Below, in pieces: positions 11,254-23,724 of a DNA stretch of 64,000 nucleotides (positions within the stretch are counted from its first letter, which is position 1; every line of letters starts with the position of its first letter). This stretch comes from Glandiceps talaboti (taxonomy: Eukaryota > Hemichordata > Enteropneusta > Spengelidae), in the NCBI RefSeq assembly GCF_964340395.1, contig NC_135564.1, positions 6,401,361 to 6,465,360 of the forward strand, in the 5' to 3' direction. The notes below the pieces were generated by a model. The model saw only the letters and a list, made by a program, of their open reading frames with translations. It ran no database searches and was not told the DNA's origin. A program made the position numbers and the translations under genes.

Positions 11254-14200
11254 ATGGAACATTATGTAACTTATCCCAAGTGTACACCAGATCTGGATCC
11301 TTTCAGAACTTTGCTGTATGACATCTCAGAAGATATCACCACAGGTATGATAACTACTGAATTCAACACTCTCTGCTTTTTTAAAACATACTATCTAATT
11401 TTACCACTCCAGCATAGAATGAAGACATTTCTTTGAAGCCATGAGCCAATCATGATGGGAGACATCATGTTTTGTAGGGAAGTTTTCACCAAGTTTATAG
11501 GTGATGTATTTGTAGTTGAAGACTTTCCAGACATTGCTCAACTAATACAAGATTTAAGGTTCACCTTGTCTATCTCCTATACTATTTTTGTAACAAACAT
11601 AAAAATAGCGGAGCTTTACCAACCAAAGGTCTCGTTTCATTTTTGATGTTTTTCTGGCCACATAGAATATATTGAATAATCATTAATATTCATAATTTTG
11701 TATTGAAATGAATCTAGGTGAATTGAAGAAGATGAAGGACTTGTGTGATAATAAGTTGATACGTAGGGGAGAACGTGAACATGTCAAAAGTCCATATGAT
11801 TTATTCAGCAAATTAGTCAACAAGCAAGTGATTTCACAAAATGATACAAGTCTATTGGAGAAGCTGCTGACTAAGATAGAAAGAGTGGATTTGACAGAGA
11901 GATTGAACATTCTTAAACCAAACCATGTAGAAGGTTAGTATCTGTTTTTCCCAACTTGTAGTTTATTGTGTACAAATAAATATCTTCCTGGTAGAACGAG
12001 GATAAAAAGTCACTACTTTGTTTGTAGTTTTACTGTTGAGTAAAGAGTACTATAGAGGCCTGTATAGTATGGTTGTGATTTATAATTGGTCCATGTGTCA
12101 GTGTGTGTTTTAATGAAAGCTATGAGTGATGTAATTTTCCTAACTTTGCACTTGTTAAATCATAATGTATACATGAAAATGAAAAATGGGTTTAAAATTG
12201 GTCAAAATACATGCCAGTATATCTTGAAGACATTAAATGTTAATTTAGTGGTTCATTAAGAATTTCGCATTCAAAGCGTGTACTGCTTGTCTCAGTACTT
12301 GATTTACATAGACTGTCGACATTCGCTTGTGCCTTTTTTTGCTATGTTTTATCTAAACTAAAGTCGTCACCGCATTCCGATCGGGCGCAATACTACTATA
12401 ATCACATACTGATGTCAAAGGCGTGAGCTCGGGCCTTTGGCCCTTGCTATCAGTATGCGATTATAGTAGTATTGTGCCGGATCGGAGCATGGCGACAACT
12501 TTAGTTTTAGATAAAATGTAGGAAAAGAGGCGCAAGCGACTGTTGACAGTCTAGATTTACTTTCAGTTTAGGGAATGGTTTTGTTGCAAGATTAAATGGC
12601 GGTATCTGAAGGTTGAAGGTCTTCAGCCTTGATTTGTTTTTATGATTTCCTGATACTGTGTTCTCAATGAAACGTTGAAAGTTTCTATTGAAATACAATA
12701 CATATTATTTCAACTTTGCTGTTGTATTGCAGGTAACATTGAGTGGTTGGTCGCATTCCTAAAAGACCTTTACAGAAAGCATTTTGAAAATTTCAAGCTA
12801 ATAGCCTGGAATGATGATGTGTCTGTGAGTCTAACAGAGGTGTATACAAGACTGAAAGTGGTCAAACAAGACAAGCAAGGTAGATTGCGAGAAGGAAATA
12901 TTATAGACAATGAATTAGATGTATTTAAGGGTGAAAGATATGCTGATGAAAGAGCTAGACGTATCAAAATCCAAGGTGCTCCTGCTATGGGTAAATCAAC
13001 ATTCTGTAGGAAGCTGGCAAATGATTGGGCATGTGGTAAGCTTCCACAATTTCAGTTGTTATTTTTAATTGAAATGAGACATGTTAAAGGGAACTTGTTA
13101 GATGCCATTTTTGATCAACTTCTTCCCAGAGATGCACCACCCATCACAAAACATGCACTCAGTGCAGTTTTGAAGACTTTGAGCAAACAAAAGTCAATGT
13201 TATTTTTATTTGATGGTCTTGATGAGTGGACACATACAACACAATCAGAATATGATGTACGTAACATAATTTCAGAAAACTCTTTGTCATGGTGTACAGT
13301 TGTCATAACAACACGACCTCATGAATGTGATCAAATTTTGAAAACCTGTGATGTCCATTTTATGATTCAAGGGTTTTCATCACAGAATGCTATTGAATAT
13401 ATCCACAAGTATTTTGAACATATCAAGAAACAAGACAAATCAGAAAGCCTTATCTTAGAGTTAAAGCTACAACCTATGAGGAAATCCCCGGTACATTTTT
13501 ACCATCACAGCCACTTGAACCATGAAAAGGAGGAGAAAGACAGTCGTATTACGTACGATCTTCTTTGTAATCCTTTACACCTATCTTTTCTCTGTCTACT
13601 ATGGGAAGAGACAGCACGTCTTCCAACAATCATGACAGATATTTACACAGAAATTCTTGATTGCATCCTAAAGAGATATTGTTGTAAAAATGGAATTGGA
13701 CTGAGCAGAGGCCAGCTGCCTGAAAAAGTGAAAGAGGAAGTCAAAGCCTTGGCCAAATTGGCTTATTCTTTGTACTCTGAAGATAAAATGATGTTGAATG
13801 TAGATCAGATTGATTCTACAATATTGTTATATTTAGGGTTGTTAGTCAGAGATACAGGAATTTCTAAGCTTAAAGTACAGAATATTTGTTTTTTCTACCA
13901 TAAGACATGGCTAGAATATTTTACTGCACTACATATCAGTTACATACTTGATGATATAGATATGAATATGAAGTCAACCTTGCAGCAGTTGCACATTGAA
14001 AAGCGTGAACAGGTCTGTCTTTTCCTAGCAGGCATTTTGAAAGATAAATCCATCCCATTGTTACAAGTCCTTATCAGTAAAATGCAAGAGTCATGCAGTC
14101 AAGATATGTTTAACATAAAAAGACCATTTTCCTTGCTGACCAAATGTTTGGTTGAAGCTGAGATGGATATTAATTACTTATCACCATACATGCCTGAAAC

Positions 14201-15494
14201 GCTGATATTAACAGAATATGGAATCGGAAAGGAATACCTCTCTGTATATAATAGTACCATTCTAAATGGCCATGAATGCAGACAAATTGGATATCTTAAA
14301 TTGGAAGGAAACTCGATATGTCAACAGGTGATTGGTATTCTAAAGTGTAAGAATCATGACAGTTGTACAGTTCACAGATGTCGGCATTTAATTCTTTATG
14401 ATTTATCGCACCGCCACTTTGCAATGATCACTCGTAATCTTGCTGATAATAGTCTGTGTATAAAAACATTAGAATGTCACATCAAAGATGAAAAATCTAT
14501 GAAGTTTCTGTCCGATGTCATCGAAACAAGGTGTCAGTTGAAACATTTGATAGTTGGTAATTGGTTAAATTATAGTAATTGGATGGATGGAAAGGCTGTG
14601 GAAGATTTATTCCAAAGTATCAGTATGAACAAAGGTCTTGAAACATTTGAATATACAATTGTTTCAACATGCGTGCAAGACAGATGCCACTCTAATCTGT
14701 GTCCTCTTGATCAGCTGTTAAGGACTGGACCAAAGAATGTGATTGTACATATGATGGGAAACTATGGTTTTTGTGAGGAATGTGCATTTCAAATATGTCG
14801 CTTTATCCGGCAATGTTGTCAGACAAACACATTCTCTTTGAACATACATTTGATTGGAAAAAACTATGTATGTATGTCTGATCGGATTTTATCTGCTTTG
14901 AAGTCACCAAGTTATTCTTTATCTTGTGTTCATCTGCTAATCAGTGTAAACTCCTTTGAAGATGTAATGGATGAGTTTATGAACAGAATTGCAGATATCC
15001 CAAATGTTGGTACCGTTGTCACTTGTGCATTAATGATTCATGATTGTGTATCAGTAATTACTGATGTCATACAATGTAGATATTTAGAATCTGTAACTTT
15101 ATCGTTTTTAAGTCATGAAACTGATTTCAGTGGTTTGGTACAAGCCTTAGAACACAACACAGTACTGAAACAGCTCACTCTCAGAATACTTCCCGTGGAT
15201 AAATTTGAAAGTGCACATCACATTGCTCTATGTACCCGTAAAGTAATGCTGGCCATGGTCAAACTGATGAAGGAATGTAATTCAAGCAGGTTGATGTCTG
15301 TTACAATAATGTTGGTTACTGGTAAGAGGAAAGTACTTGATGCTGTCAAGTTCAAAATGTTGGCCGAGGTGGAATCAGGTAGTGTTACCTTTAATAAGGG
15401 TGTGAGTTGGTCATTTTTTGTGGATTATAGAAGAGGTGAGGCTCTCCTTCATCCAACTTTGCAAGCGGTTATCTCTAGAATCACTACTGAATGA
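11254..15494 (+). CDS. DED-NACHT NOD-like receptor (NLR), three exons, 1022 aa
   Basis: Exons: 11210-11344 (coding from ATG 11254, A at -3 and G at +4), 11718-11933 and 12733-15494. All junctions are phase 1 with consensus sites, and joining them restores a domain. Residues about 14-96 form a death-effector domain: DPFRTLLYDIS (helix 1), ELKKMKDLC (helix 2, charged-triad Glu32) and ERVDL (RxDL motif, 86-89), closely resembling the FADD DED. Residues about 177-340 are a NACHT ATPase: Walker A GAPAMGKST at 184-192, Walker B FLFDGLDE at 260-267, sensor TTRP at 295-298, and a downstream NPLHLSFLCLL. FFYHKTWLEYFTA (489-501) is the winged-helix/HD2 motif of NLRs. Residues about 500-1022 hold weak leucine-rich-like segments (LKHLIVGNW, LKQLTLRI). 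NLRs are cytosolic sensors that oligomerise through NACHT; a DED suggests coupling to caspase-8/FADD-type signalling (inference). An upstream coding exon is possible, since exon 1 is open before the ATG. Confidence 0.9.
12301..12560. mobile_element. Foldback element in the NLR intron between DED and NACHT exons
   Basis: The two halves are inverted copies. The left arm, GATTTACATAGACTGTCGAC onward through TTATCTAAACTAAAGT and AATACTACTATAATCACATA, pairs with the right arm, TGCGATTATAGTAGTATTGT through ACTTTAGTTTTAGATAAAAT to GACAGTCTAGATTTAC. The centre is near 12430 (GGGCCTTTGGCCC). Arms are about 125 bp with scattered mismatches. It carries no coding capacity, so it is a non-autonomous foldback/MITE-type element. 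No clear target duplication was identified. Confidence 0.7.
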
Positions 15495-15563
15495 ATTGTC
15501 ACTATTAGTATTTCACACAATAGGATTTGAGATAACAAACTTGCTAAATATTGAAATGAAGTT

Positions 15564-15719
15564 GTGGTTCTTCAGTATCATAAGGTGCACATCAGAAGTG
15601 CTGTGGTTCTTCAGTATCATAAGGTGCACATCAGAAGTGCTGTGGTTCTTCAGTATCATAAGGTGCACATCAGAAGTGCTGTGGTTCTTCGGTATCATAA
15701 GGTGCACATCAGAAGTGCT
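15564..15719. repeat. 39-bp tandem repeat, four copies
   Basis: GTGGTTCTTCAGTATCATAA starts at 15564, 15603, 15642 and 15681, an exact 39-bp period, with a single substitution (CAGT to CGGT) in the last copy. Because 39 is a multiple of three, frames stay open on both strands; these are not genes. The array starts 70 bp after the NLR stop codon. Confidence 0.92.
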
Positions 15720-17233
15720 GTCTATCCAGTGAATGGGAGGTCATCAGGTGAGCCAATGAATGTGTTAATTCAAACCATGTTTATTACAATCAAAACTAAA
15801 TTTAGCTCTTGAAGGAGGAGCTCATGATATACAAGTTGTCTGTCTGCCTTACTTCTTCCTGTCTGTCTGTCTGTCTGTCTGTTTCATTGATATTGCAAGA
15901 ACCTATTATTACAACTATACAACAGGTTATGACAGAGTCATATTGCCAATGACTTTAAACACAAAATCACAGACTTTTTGTCAGTAAAACCATGATGTCA
16001 TGTTATTACAACTGTACACCAAGTTATGATATGTGCTAGAAAACTAAATTTTCAGCATTACAGATGTTACTACTACATTGTATAATTTGTGTAATGTAAC
16101 TGTATTTTTAGCAAATTTTGTATTCCAAATAGCAAACACCAAGTAGATGTGTTTCTTTGCATTAGGGCATACCCAAATCATAACAAGAAATGTGTTGACG
16201 TGTAACTTTACATATTAGAATGACAGGTGTTACTAGAAGTAAACATCAATTTATACCATATACAGTGATATGTGTCTGGATCTGTAGAAAAATTTCACAT
16301 TCTTTGAGAGTTCTTTATATTTTGCATATATTATTAGTATTATGTCGTCAAAAGAACTTTTCACTCACAGTAATGTAGTTATTTTGGATTTTTTAAATAT
16401 ATATAGTGAATTACAGTCTTTTACGGTTAATTCATTTTATACACAATTTATCATGTATGCAGTTGTAATTTTTATGTCATATGTTTGCTCATAATGATTG
16501 TACCAATCATACAGGACCAGGTGCCAAATTGTTAATAACTACCACTTACTGATACTGCTTTACTTACTATAGACAGTGCCCTCTATCATGAGTGAACAAG
16601 ACACAGTTTGCAACTGAAAGCGCTCAGCTTATCAATTGTATTGTGTATATTGGTTGCAATTTTAGTACTCATGGGTAAAGATACTTTGTCTAGACTGTAT
16701 TCTATTGAATCCATATTGACAATTCATATATAATTGTATTCTATATAGATTTTGTATTTATACAAGTATTTTTTTATACACTGTTTTTTTGTATTTACTA
16801 AAAGTCTTCGCTTTCAGGAAAACGTTAGTGACTATTAAATTGTACATTGCCTCTGAACTTTACTTAGTATTGGATACTGGTACTTTATAAAGTACTTGAT
16901 TGATTGATACTAAAAGTCTAATTTTTTATACCATGTATTTTTAATATTATACTGTGTATTTTCCTAGGATATATGTAGTTTACAGTTTATTATATGTGTT
17001 TTACATAAAATATCAGATGTATTTGGAAGGTATGCTTCAGCTATCAAGCTGAGTGTAGAAATATCTATTTTGAAACAGGAATATGACTATGCCAAGCATT
17101 TTTAATTGACTTTTTTGGGGGTCTCTTTTGTGTGTTAAACGTTTTCCTTGATCAGATTCATTTAAGTGATATTTTTATTTATTGAAATTTTGTTTATGTG
17201 ATATATGCTTGTGAAAACTGATTATTTCATGAA

Positions 17234-17239
17234 AATAAA
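17234..17239 (+). terminator. Candidate poly(A) signal AATAAA for the NLR
   Basis: AATAAA lies in a plus-strand TGAAAATAAAGTATTC context, followed within 30 bases by TGTGATGTTTT, a GT/T-rich downstream element. It is the strongest match after the NLR stop. Confidence 0.4.
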
Positions 17240-17321
17240 GTATTCACTTTGAAGAAATGGAATTGTGATGTTTTACACATGTTTTCTATGGATAGCAAAG
17301 GTCAGTGTGCGTCTCTGTATA

Positions 17322-17326
<5 letters not shown>

Positions 17327-17383
<57 letters not shown>

Positions 17384-17387
17384 GGGT
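17327..17387. repeat. Microsatellite (GA)n followed by poly-G
   Basis: About 22 GA dinucleotides run into a tract of 14 or so G residues. Confidence 0.9.
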
Positions 17388-17389
17388 GT

Positions 17390-19284
17390 TAGAGAAAATA
17401 GGTCTTCCTTTGACTTCATTTATAAAACTTGACAAAAACAAAAGACTTGTAAGATTTTCATCTGTGAGGATGTCAAAGGTTATAGCCTGTGAAAATGTAC
17501 CAGTCTGTCATATATGCATATAATATAAAAGACAACTTTGTATGATATATGATCAAGTAAATGGAATCAATAGACAATAGGACTCTCAATTACAAGTGTG
17601 GTGTTTAAGGACGTGTTCTGACCCAGAGAGCCACATCATAATGTTCATCTGTAGGTGTTAGCAACGATAAACATGATGGATTTCTTATGTATGTACCCAT
17701 CTAGTCCTGCTTGCAAACGATGTCAGATCAGAACCCGATATGTCAGAATTGACCTCTATTCTGTCAGCAAGCAACACTACTACCCATCATGCTGTCTGTG
17801 TATCTAACCGTTGCTCTAATTATAACATTTAGAAAGTCTCCATGGTGACAGATTATAATAGATTTCTTGTCCTTCAAACACAATATTTTATATCATGGTA
17901 CTTTTGACATTCAGTAGCTGATTGGAATGATCAATTGAAAACAGTACACTTCAAGGTACCAATAACAGCTGCACAATATGGAGTATTTTTTGCAACACCT
18001 AAAGATATTATACAGGCACGATTCATAGCTGCATCCTTTTGAAGTCCTGAAACTTCAGAACCATATGCAAGGATTGGTGAAATCATTTTGTCAAAGATGT
18101 TTTAAATGTGTATTTAACAAGGTACCAACTCTGTTGTACAGTACTCCAAATATTTATGAAAACCTTTCTGTCTTGCTGGGATAACAATTTTGTGACATAA
18201 GACCACTTCAATCTCCAGGAAAATAAAATACCCACATATTTATAATAAGCTTGTACCCTATAAAATGCCATTTTTCTTTTTGTGACAATGGCCCTCGAAT
18301 TTTTGAAGACAACTACTTCAGACTTAACTACAAAATCGAAACGAACGGAAATAGCTTATAGCTAGTCTGGGCCTGTCCTCTCACATATTAAAAAAATGTA
18401 TAGAAATTCACAGCATGGTACTAACATGAATCAAAGTATTGTCGGTCTGTTGCAACTGAATGGTGGTTGGAAATATGTTCTTTAGACATCAATGGTTCTT
18501 AAGATAAACTTTGCACTTTCTTGTCTGGAGAGCTTTGGTCTTTGATCTTCAGCAGTGGAGGAAGGCAAGTCTCTAAAGGACTGATATCAAGGGAGAGACA
18601 GATAAGCAAATGAGTGGGTGAGGTCCTACTGTGAAGACAGCCCACCTGTCATATTAAAAGTGACCACAGAGACCACACCCTGCCCAATTGTAAAAATGAC
18701 CACACAGTCTACTGCCCATTATAATTATTGCTTTATTTCCATATAAAAATTTCTTTAAAATTTCAAAGTACTACTCAAAATGCTAGAAGGTTATTCTGTA
18801 CAGAACGGAAAAGATAAATGACAACAAAGTCACACTATACATAGATAGATGCTGGGCAAAGCCTCTGGCATATATTAACATTGAAACGCAACAATAAAAA
18901 CAAAAGGAAAGCTGTGTCATCAAGTTGAGGGTGCTATAGCAAAATCACCAAACAAGCAACCAGCAATTTATGGCTGGTCAACTTTTGCTAAAAGTAAAGA
19001 ACTTTTTAACACTAATTTTGTACATCAAAAATGTGATTAAGAATGCATTGATATCACAATCACACACACATGCATCCACGTAGAATGTTATACATTATGG
19101 TATTTTTTTCATGCCCAAGGACTAAGTACATGGAGAAGACTTATCTACATAGTCCAAAGCATGAGAGTGAGGTTACAGCCTACTTGTACAATACACAGAC
19201 AATACACATACACCATTCCAAATGTCAATATATGGCAACATTCCATTGTATCAACCTCGATCTCTTGTACTAACCAATGTGTCA
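17390..19284. other. Non-coding, no feature recognised
   Basis: AT-rich single-copy DNA with only short open frames that resemble no family. It may belong to the intergenic space between the convergent NLR and CDC42SE genes. Confidence 0.4.
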
Positions 19285-19845
19285 TCATATACCAACCAAT
19301 TCACTCCTATTCGTCTAAATCCATATCATTTCACTATCACAACATATCAACCTATTTGCCATCATATCACAACAATTCACTCCTATCCATCTCAATCCAT
19401 CTCATTTCACTATTTCAACATATCAACCTATTTGCCATCATATCACCACGTCATTCCTGTCCGTCTAAATCCATATCATTTCACTATTGCAACATATCAA
19501 CCTATTTGCCATCATATCACCACAAGTCACTTCTATCCATCTCAAGCCACATCATTTCACTATCACAACATATCAACCTATTTGCCATCATATCACCACG
19601 TCATTCCTATCCGTCTAAATTCATATCATTTCACTATTGCAACATATCAACCTATTTGCCATCATATCACCACAAGTCACTTCTATCCATCTCAAGCCAT
19701 ATCATTTCACTATTTCAACATATCAACCTATTTGCCATCATATCACCACAAGTCACTTCTATCCATCTCAAGCCATATCATTTCACTATTGCAACATGTC
19801 AACTCACTTCCGTATCATCCCTGTAACAATCCTGTTGTATCCCAG
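19285..19845. repeat. Minisatellite with 74/76-bp units forming a 150-bp higher-order repeat
   Basis: CCTATTTGCC recurs at 19351, 19427, 19501, 19577, 19651 and 19727, that is with spacings alternating 76, 74, 76, 74, 76. Adjacent units differ consistently (TATTTCAACA or TATCACAACA against TATTGCAACA), so the real unit is a roughly 150-bp dimer. Since 150 is a multiple of three, long Ser/Tyr/His/Thr-rich frames stay open; I do not consider them genes. Confidence 0.9.
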
Positions 19846-19849
19846 TTCG

Positions 19850-22195
19850 TCATATCATCCCCTACTTCCAACATATCAACCCTAACTTTAACATATCAAC
19901 CAACACTCAATTATATCAACCCCTGAATCCACCACATCAACCTACAAAATTCACATACATTTCTTTGCATTTCTGTGTAATATTCCACAATAACAACATT
20001 AACATCGAAATCTAAAATATCAAGTGATGTGATTGATGTAAATGTATCATTCTATTGTTCTTGTGGTACTTTATTCTTTATTGACAACACTTTTTCATAT
20101 CAATCTATAACTTCATCTAGCCATCCAAAGTATCTAGTTTAAAATGTGTAAACTGTCTGTGTGGTAGTAACTGCAAACCCTTTGGTTGACAGTATTGTTA
20201 TTATTTATGTACAATTGATACCAATCTAAAGACAAAGTCATGAAAACTTGTTACCAGAATCCCTGGTTTTGGGGTTCATGTAGATTGGTGACCCCTGACC
20301 CAACTTGTTGTTACCATGACTACACATACAATTCACATAGAGTAAATATGACGGGTTCAAAGCAATATCATCTTTCATTCTTTTTAGTTTTCATTGACAC
20401 TTTCATAAACAGAAGTCTGTGCAGTTTGATGAAAATACTGAAAATAATTCTTTGATGTAAATAATTTGACCTTATAGGGTCATGACCTTTGAGGTCACAC
20501 ATCCTGGCTCTTCTAGTATGTGCTAAATGACAATGAATTCACTCACAAAAATAGGGATCACATGACAACATGAACAACAACAACATGATGAGAAGGCTAA
20601 CAATATCTCTCAAATTCTTGGTAAATGTAACGTGACACAATCCTAGTAAAAAAAATTGGCACGTATTTAATACTACTATTTAAAGATATAAGTACAAACT
20701 TAAATGTGGTTTGAGAAAGGTCTGCAAACTATGAAGTCCACTAAACTTATCTAAAATACATTACTGTAAATTCTGGCATCTTAAACATTTCTAGGAAACC
20801 ATTTAATTGTTGCTACAGTGTTGCCCTACTGTTTACTAAATAATAACACTTGCTTTAACTGATCCTATGAAATCTATGTACATCTCGACCTTTGATCTGG
20901 GTAATTATCATATGAAGAAAGTCACCTGATTTTATACAAATCTTTGATTGGCTGTAAGTTGTATCACATGACTAGTTTTAGTGGTTTTAACCAGACATTG
21001 AACAAGTGTAAGATAATATAAACGCAGACATCAACACGCAGTATCAGATTTTGTCAAATACACCCCAAGCAACTTTTGTGGCATTTTTTGTCTCTGATTC
21101 TTAATTTATTTGTCATGTTTTGTGGATATACTGATAAGCCATGTCAAAATCTCACTTACTTGATGACATAACGATATATAGTTACTATGGTCACTGTATT
21201 ATCAACTCAATAAAACTTTTAAAGACAACAACTTAATATCAAGTGCAAAAGTGGGAATTTGTCAACAAATGACAATATATTGCTTGCATGACATTGACTG
21301 AAAATTTATACAATCATTACATGTACAACAATTACCCAATTGATGTGATGTACTGCATGTATACCTTACTAAGTAGTACATCACTATATGTTGTGTGATG
21401 TGTTGCTACTTCAGTATTCAATGTTGAGTTGAAATCACTGTATTACATAACTTTTCACTGTGTGATTGGCTTATGGCTTATAACAATAGGTCAGATTACA
21501 TTTACAGTTACCCAAATGAGAGACTACTTCATTCCTTTTATTCATTCATTTAAACTTGATATTACTCTTGAAAAGCACAGGGGAAAAAATGACAGTCTTC
21601 TGCTGTTAGCCTCTCAGTAAAATAACTACAGCATGACAACAAGTGTTGTACAGTTATTCACTTGCAAGCAACGCTGTCTCTGTCAGGAAAACTAAGCTAT
21701 AATAACAGAATATAACTAAAATACAACAAATGTATCACTAGTCTATCACATGGAAAGTTTAACTTTTACCCAAGGTAAAAGTCTGGACATTTTCATATCT
21801 GGGTGTACTACACATAAATGCAATCTGGACATGCCCCAAATTTAAATACATACAGGAGGTGTAATTATTTCTGAAGTTGAAAATTTTGAGCTTGATTTTG
21901 TAGTATTCAGCGAGTTTTGTGTGACCTGGGCTGCAAAACTTGGGACCAATACAGGTTAGTTTTGCATGGTGAGTTTTTGTATGACAAAGGCTACAAAACT
22001 TGAACCTGTGCAGTATTGTTTTGCTAACTGCAATTTTGATGTGACCTGTGTTGTTCACCCCACATCTGGCAGACATATGCAAATTAACCTACAGTTCAAA
22101 CTTTTGTAAATGTCACTTTTAAATCAAAACTTCATAACTGAACAACTAAATATGATTTCTCATTTTGCTGTATAAAATTAAGTTGAAATTCACAA
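19850..22195. other. Non-coding; degenerate repeats near 21900-22075
   Basis: Mostly unique AT-rich sequence. From about 21900 to 22075 three degenerate copies of a roughly 62-bp unit can be seen, marked by GTGACCTGGGCTGCAAAACTT, GTATGACAAAGGCTACAAAA and GTGACCTGTGTTG. No coding exon was recognised. Confidence 0.45.
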
Positions 22196-22204
22196 TAAAT
22201 GTTT

Positions 22205-22420
22205 CAGAAATATGAGAATTTTTGTTCATGTAATTTGGAGAGAGAGAATGGTCAACAGTGTTGTAGGAGTGAAGTACATATCTGCAACAGGTGTCTGAAC
22301 TACGACTGCACACAGGATCTTGAATATGATGAACATTGCAGCAAATATCATGAACTTTTACATCGATCATACACCCTTAGTTTATGTTTTCCTGACAATG
22401 TCAAGACAGCAATCAGTTAA
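22205..22420 (+). other. Possible orphan cysteine-rich exon
   Basis: An open frame preceded by an acceptor-like TAAATGTTTCAG ends in TAA at 22418-22420. It encodes about 71 residues with FCSCNL, QQCCRS, HICNRCLNYDC and HCSKYHELLH, a spacing that resembles a small zinc-binding module. I do not recognise the family, no partner exons are evident, and it ends right before a 54-bp array. Listed because cysteine spacing of this kind is unusual for random AT-rich DNA. Confidence 0.22.
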
Positions 22421-22444
22421 AAAGATATATTTATAAGATATGTA

Positions 22445-22865
22445 CTCTTGGGTTTGATCTGACAAATCTATGCAGTGATGTGCTGTATCGGTACACAACA
22501 GTTGGGTTTGATCTGACACATCTATGCAGTGATGTGCTGTATCGGTACACAACAGTTGGGTTTGATCTGACACATCTATGCAGTGATGTGCTGTATTGGT
22601 ACACAACAGTGCTTTTTGATCTGTCAAATCTATGCAGTGATGTGCTGTATCAATACACAACAGTTGGGTTTGATCTGACACATCTATGCAGTGATGTGCT
22701 GTATTGGTACACAACAGTGCTTTTTGATCTGTCAAATCTATGCAGTGATGTGCTGTATCAATACACAACAGTTGGTTTTTGATCTGTCAAAACTGTGCAG
22801 TGATGTGCTGTATCGGTACACAGTTGGTTTTTGATCTGTCAAATCTATGCAGTGGTGTGCTTCAG
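22445..22865. repeat. 54-bp tandem repeat, about eight copies
   Basis: TATGCAGTGATGTGCTGTAT recurs at about 22469, 22523, 22577 and onward with a 54-bp period; the last two units are shorter. Alternating GTTGGGTTTGATCTGACA and GTGCTTTTTGATCTGTCAAA variants give a partial 108-bp dimer pattern. Open frames on both strands are a consequence of the 18-codon period. Confidence 0.9.
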
Positions 22866-23724
22866 CTAAATAAATGTTACATGAATTTACAACGACAAAC
22901 TAGACAATAGAAAGACACAGCAAGCTTTCATTTTAAAATCAACTGGTATACTACAATGTACTACGAAAGAATTTTGACAATATAAAGACTCCATTGGAAC
23001 ACAAAACAGAGGTACATTATATGATCAACATACAATGAGTTATAAAGGATACTTTATCTACACAAATGTCCATTCTTATGAATCAACTCATACAAGAGTT
23101 AGCCGGAACACCTGTTGAACTACAGTGAATTGGTATGTTTGACCATACACCGATAAAGTCTTGGAATCATCTTTTTGACAGTTTTTACATCTCAGATCTG
23201 GTGGTCAGTGTCTTTTCAAGACTACTTTATTCCTTCTAATAACATCTACTCATTATTTGGCAAGAAATGATTCTAGCTACTGGGTTTGGCAAGTCTGTTT
23301 GACACTTTTGGCATCTTTGACAATATACACAGCAGTTCCTATAGTAACAAATATCCGTTGATCTATGTATGTTATGCAGTAGTTGGACTACAGCACTTGA
23401 CCTATAGAGGGCGCCATTCAGTTCTACTATTGTTAGACTATTTAGACTATCTCCAAGTGTGTGACTGATATCAATATCATGCTTGGCAAGCCACCCTAAT
23501 TAAATACAAATATCACAAGTCACTGACAAGCATGACTATATAACATGCATTCTATGTGAGTTCATTGATCTCCATACAAATTGCATTTCTTCTATGGTAT
23601 AAAAAGTTCATATTGATCATAGTATCAAATGTATTTAAGACAATGGTATAGAAGGTGATCAGAATCAAATCCTATAGCTGTATCACCAGTCAGAACAAAT
23701 TGTTGCATTCCATTGACATGGCAC

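Larger units (their letters stand above)
15495..17260 (+). other. Probable 3' UTR of the NLR
   Basis: AT-rich non-coding sequence follows the NLR stop. It contains the 39-bp array (15564-15719) and a short CTGT run near 15860. An AATAAA at 17234-17239 is the most convincing poly(A) signal downstream, which would make a 1.7-kb 3' UTR; earlier sites are possible. Confidence 0.4.

Noticed and set aside
11452-11646. Possible extra exon (REVFTKFIGDVFVVEDF) in the first NLR intron
   Set aside because: Including it would split the DED between helix 1 and helix 2 and its phase does not match the phase-1 junctions around it.
19161-19926. 221- and 234-codon plus-strand frames
   Set aside because: The ~150-bp dimer repeat is a multiple of three and lacks stops; both frames are open for that reason, with low-complexity Ser/His/Tyr composition.
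22382-22782. 128- and 100-codon frames with an 18-residue period on opposite strands
   Set aside because: They result from the 54-bp tandem array; both strands being open argues against coding.
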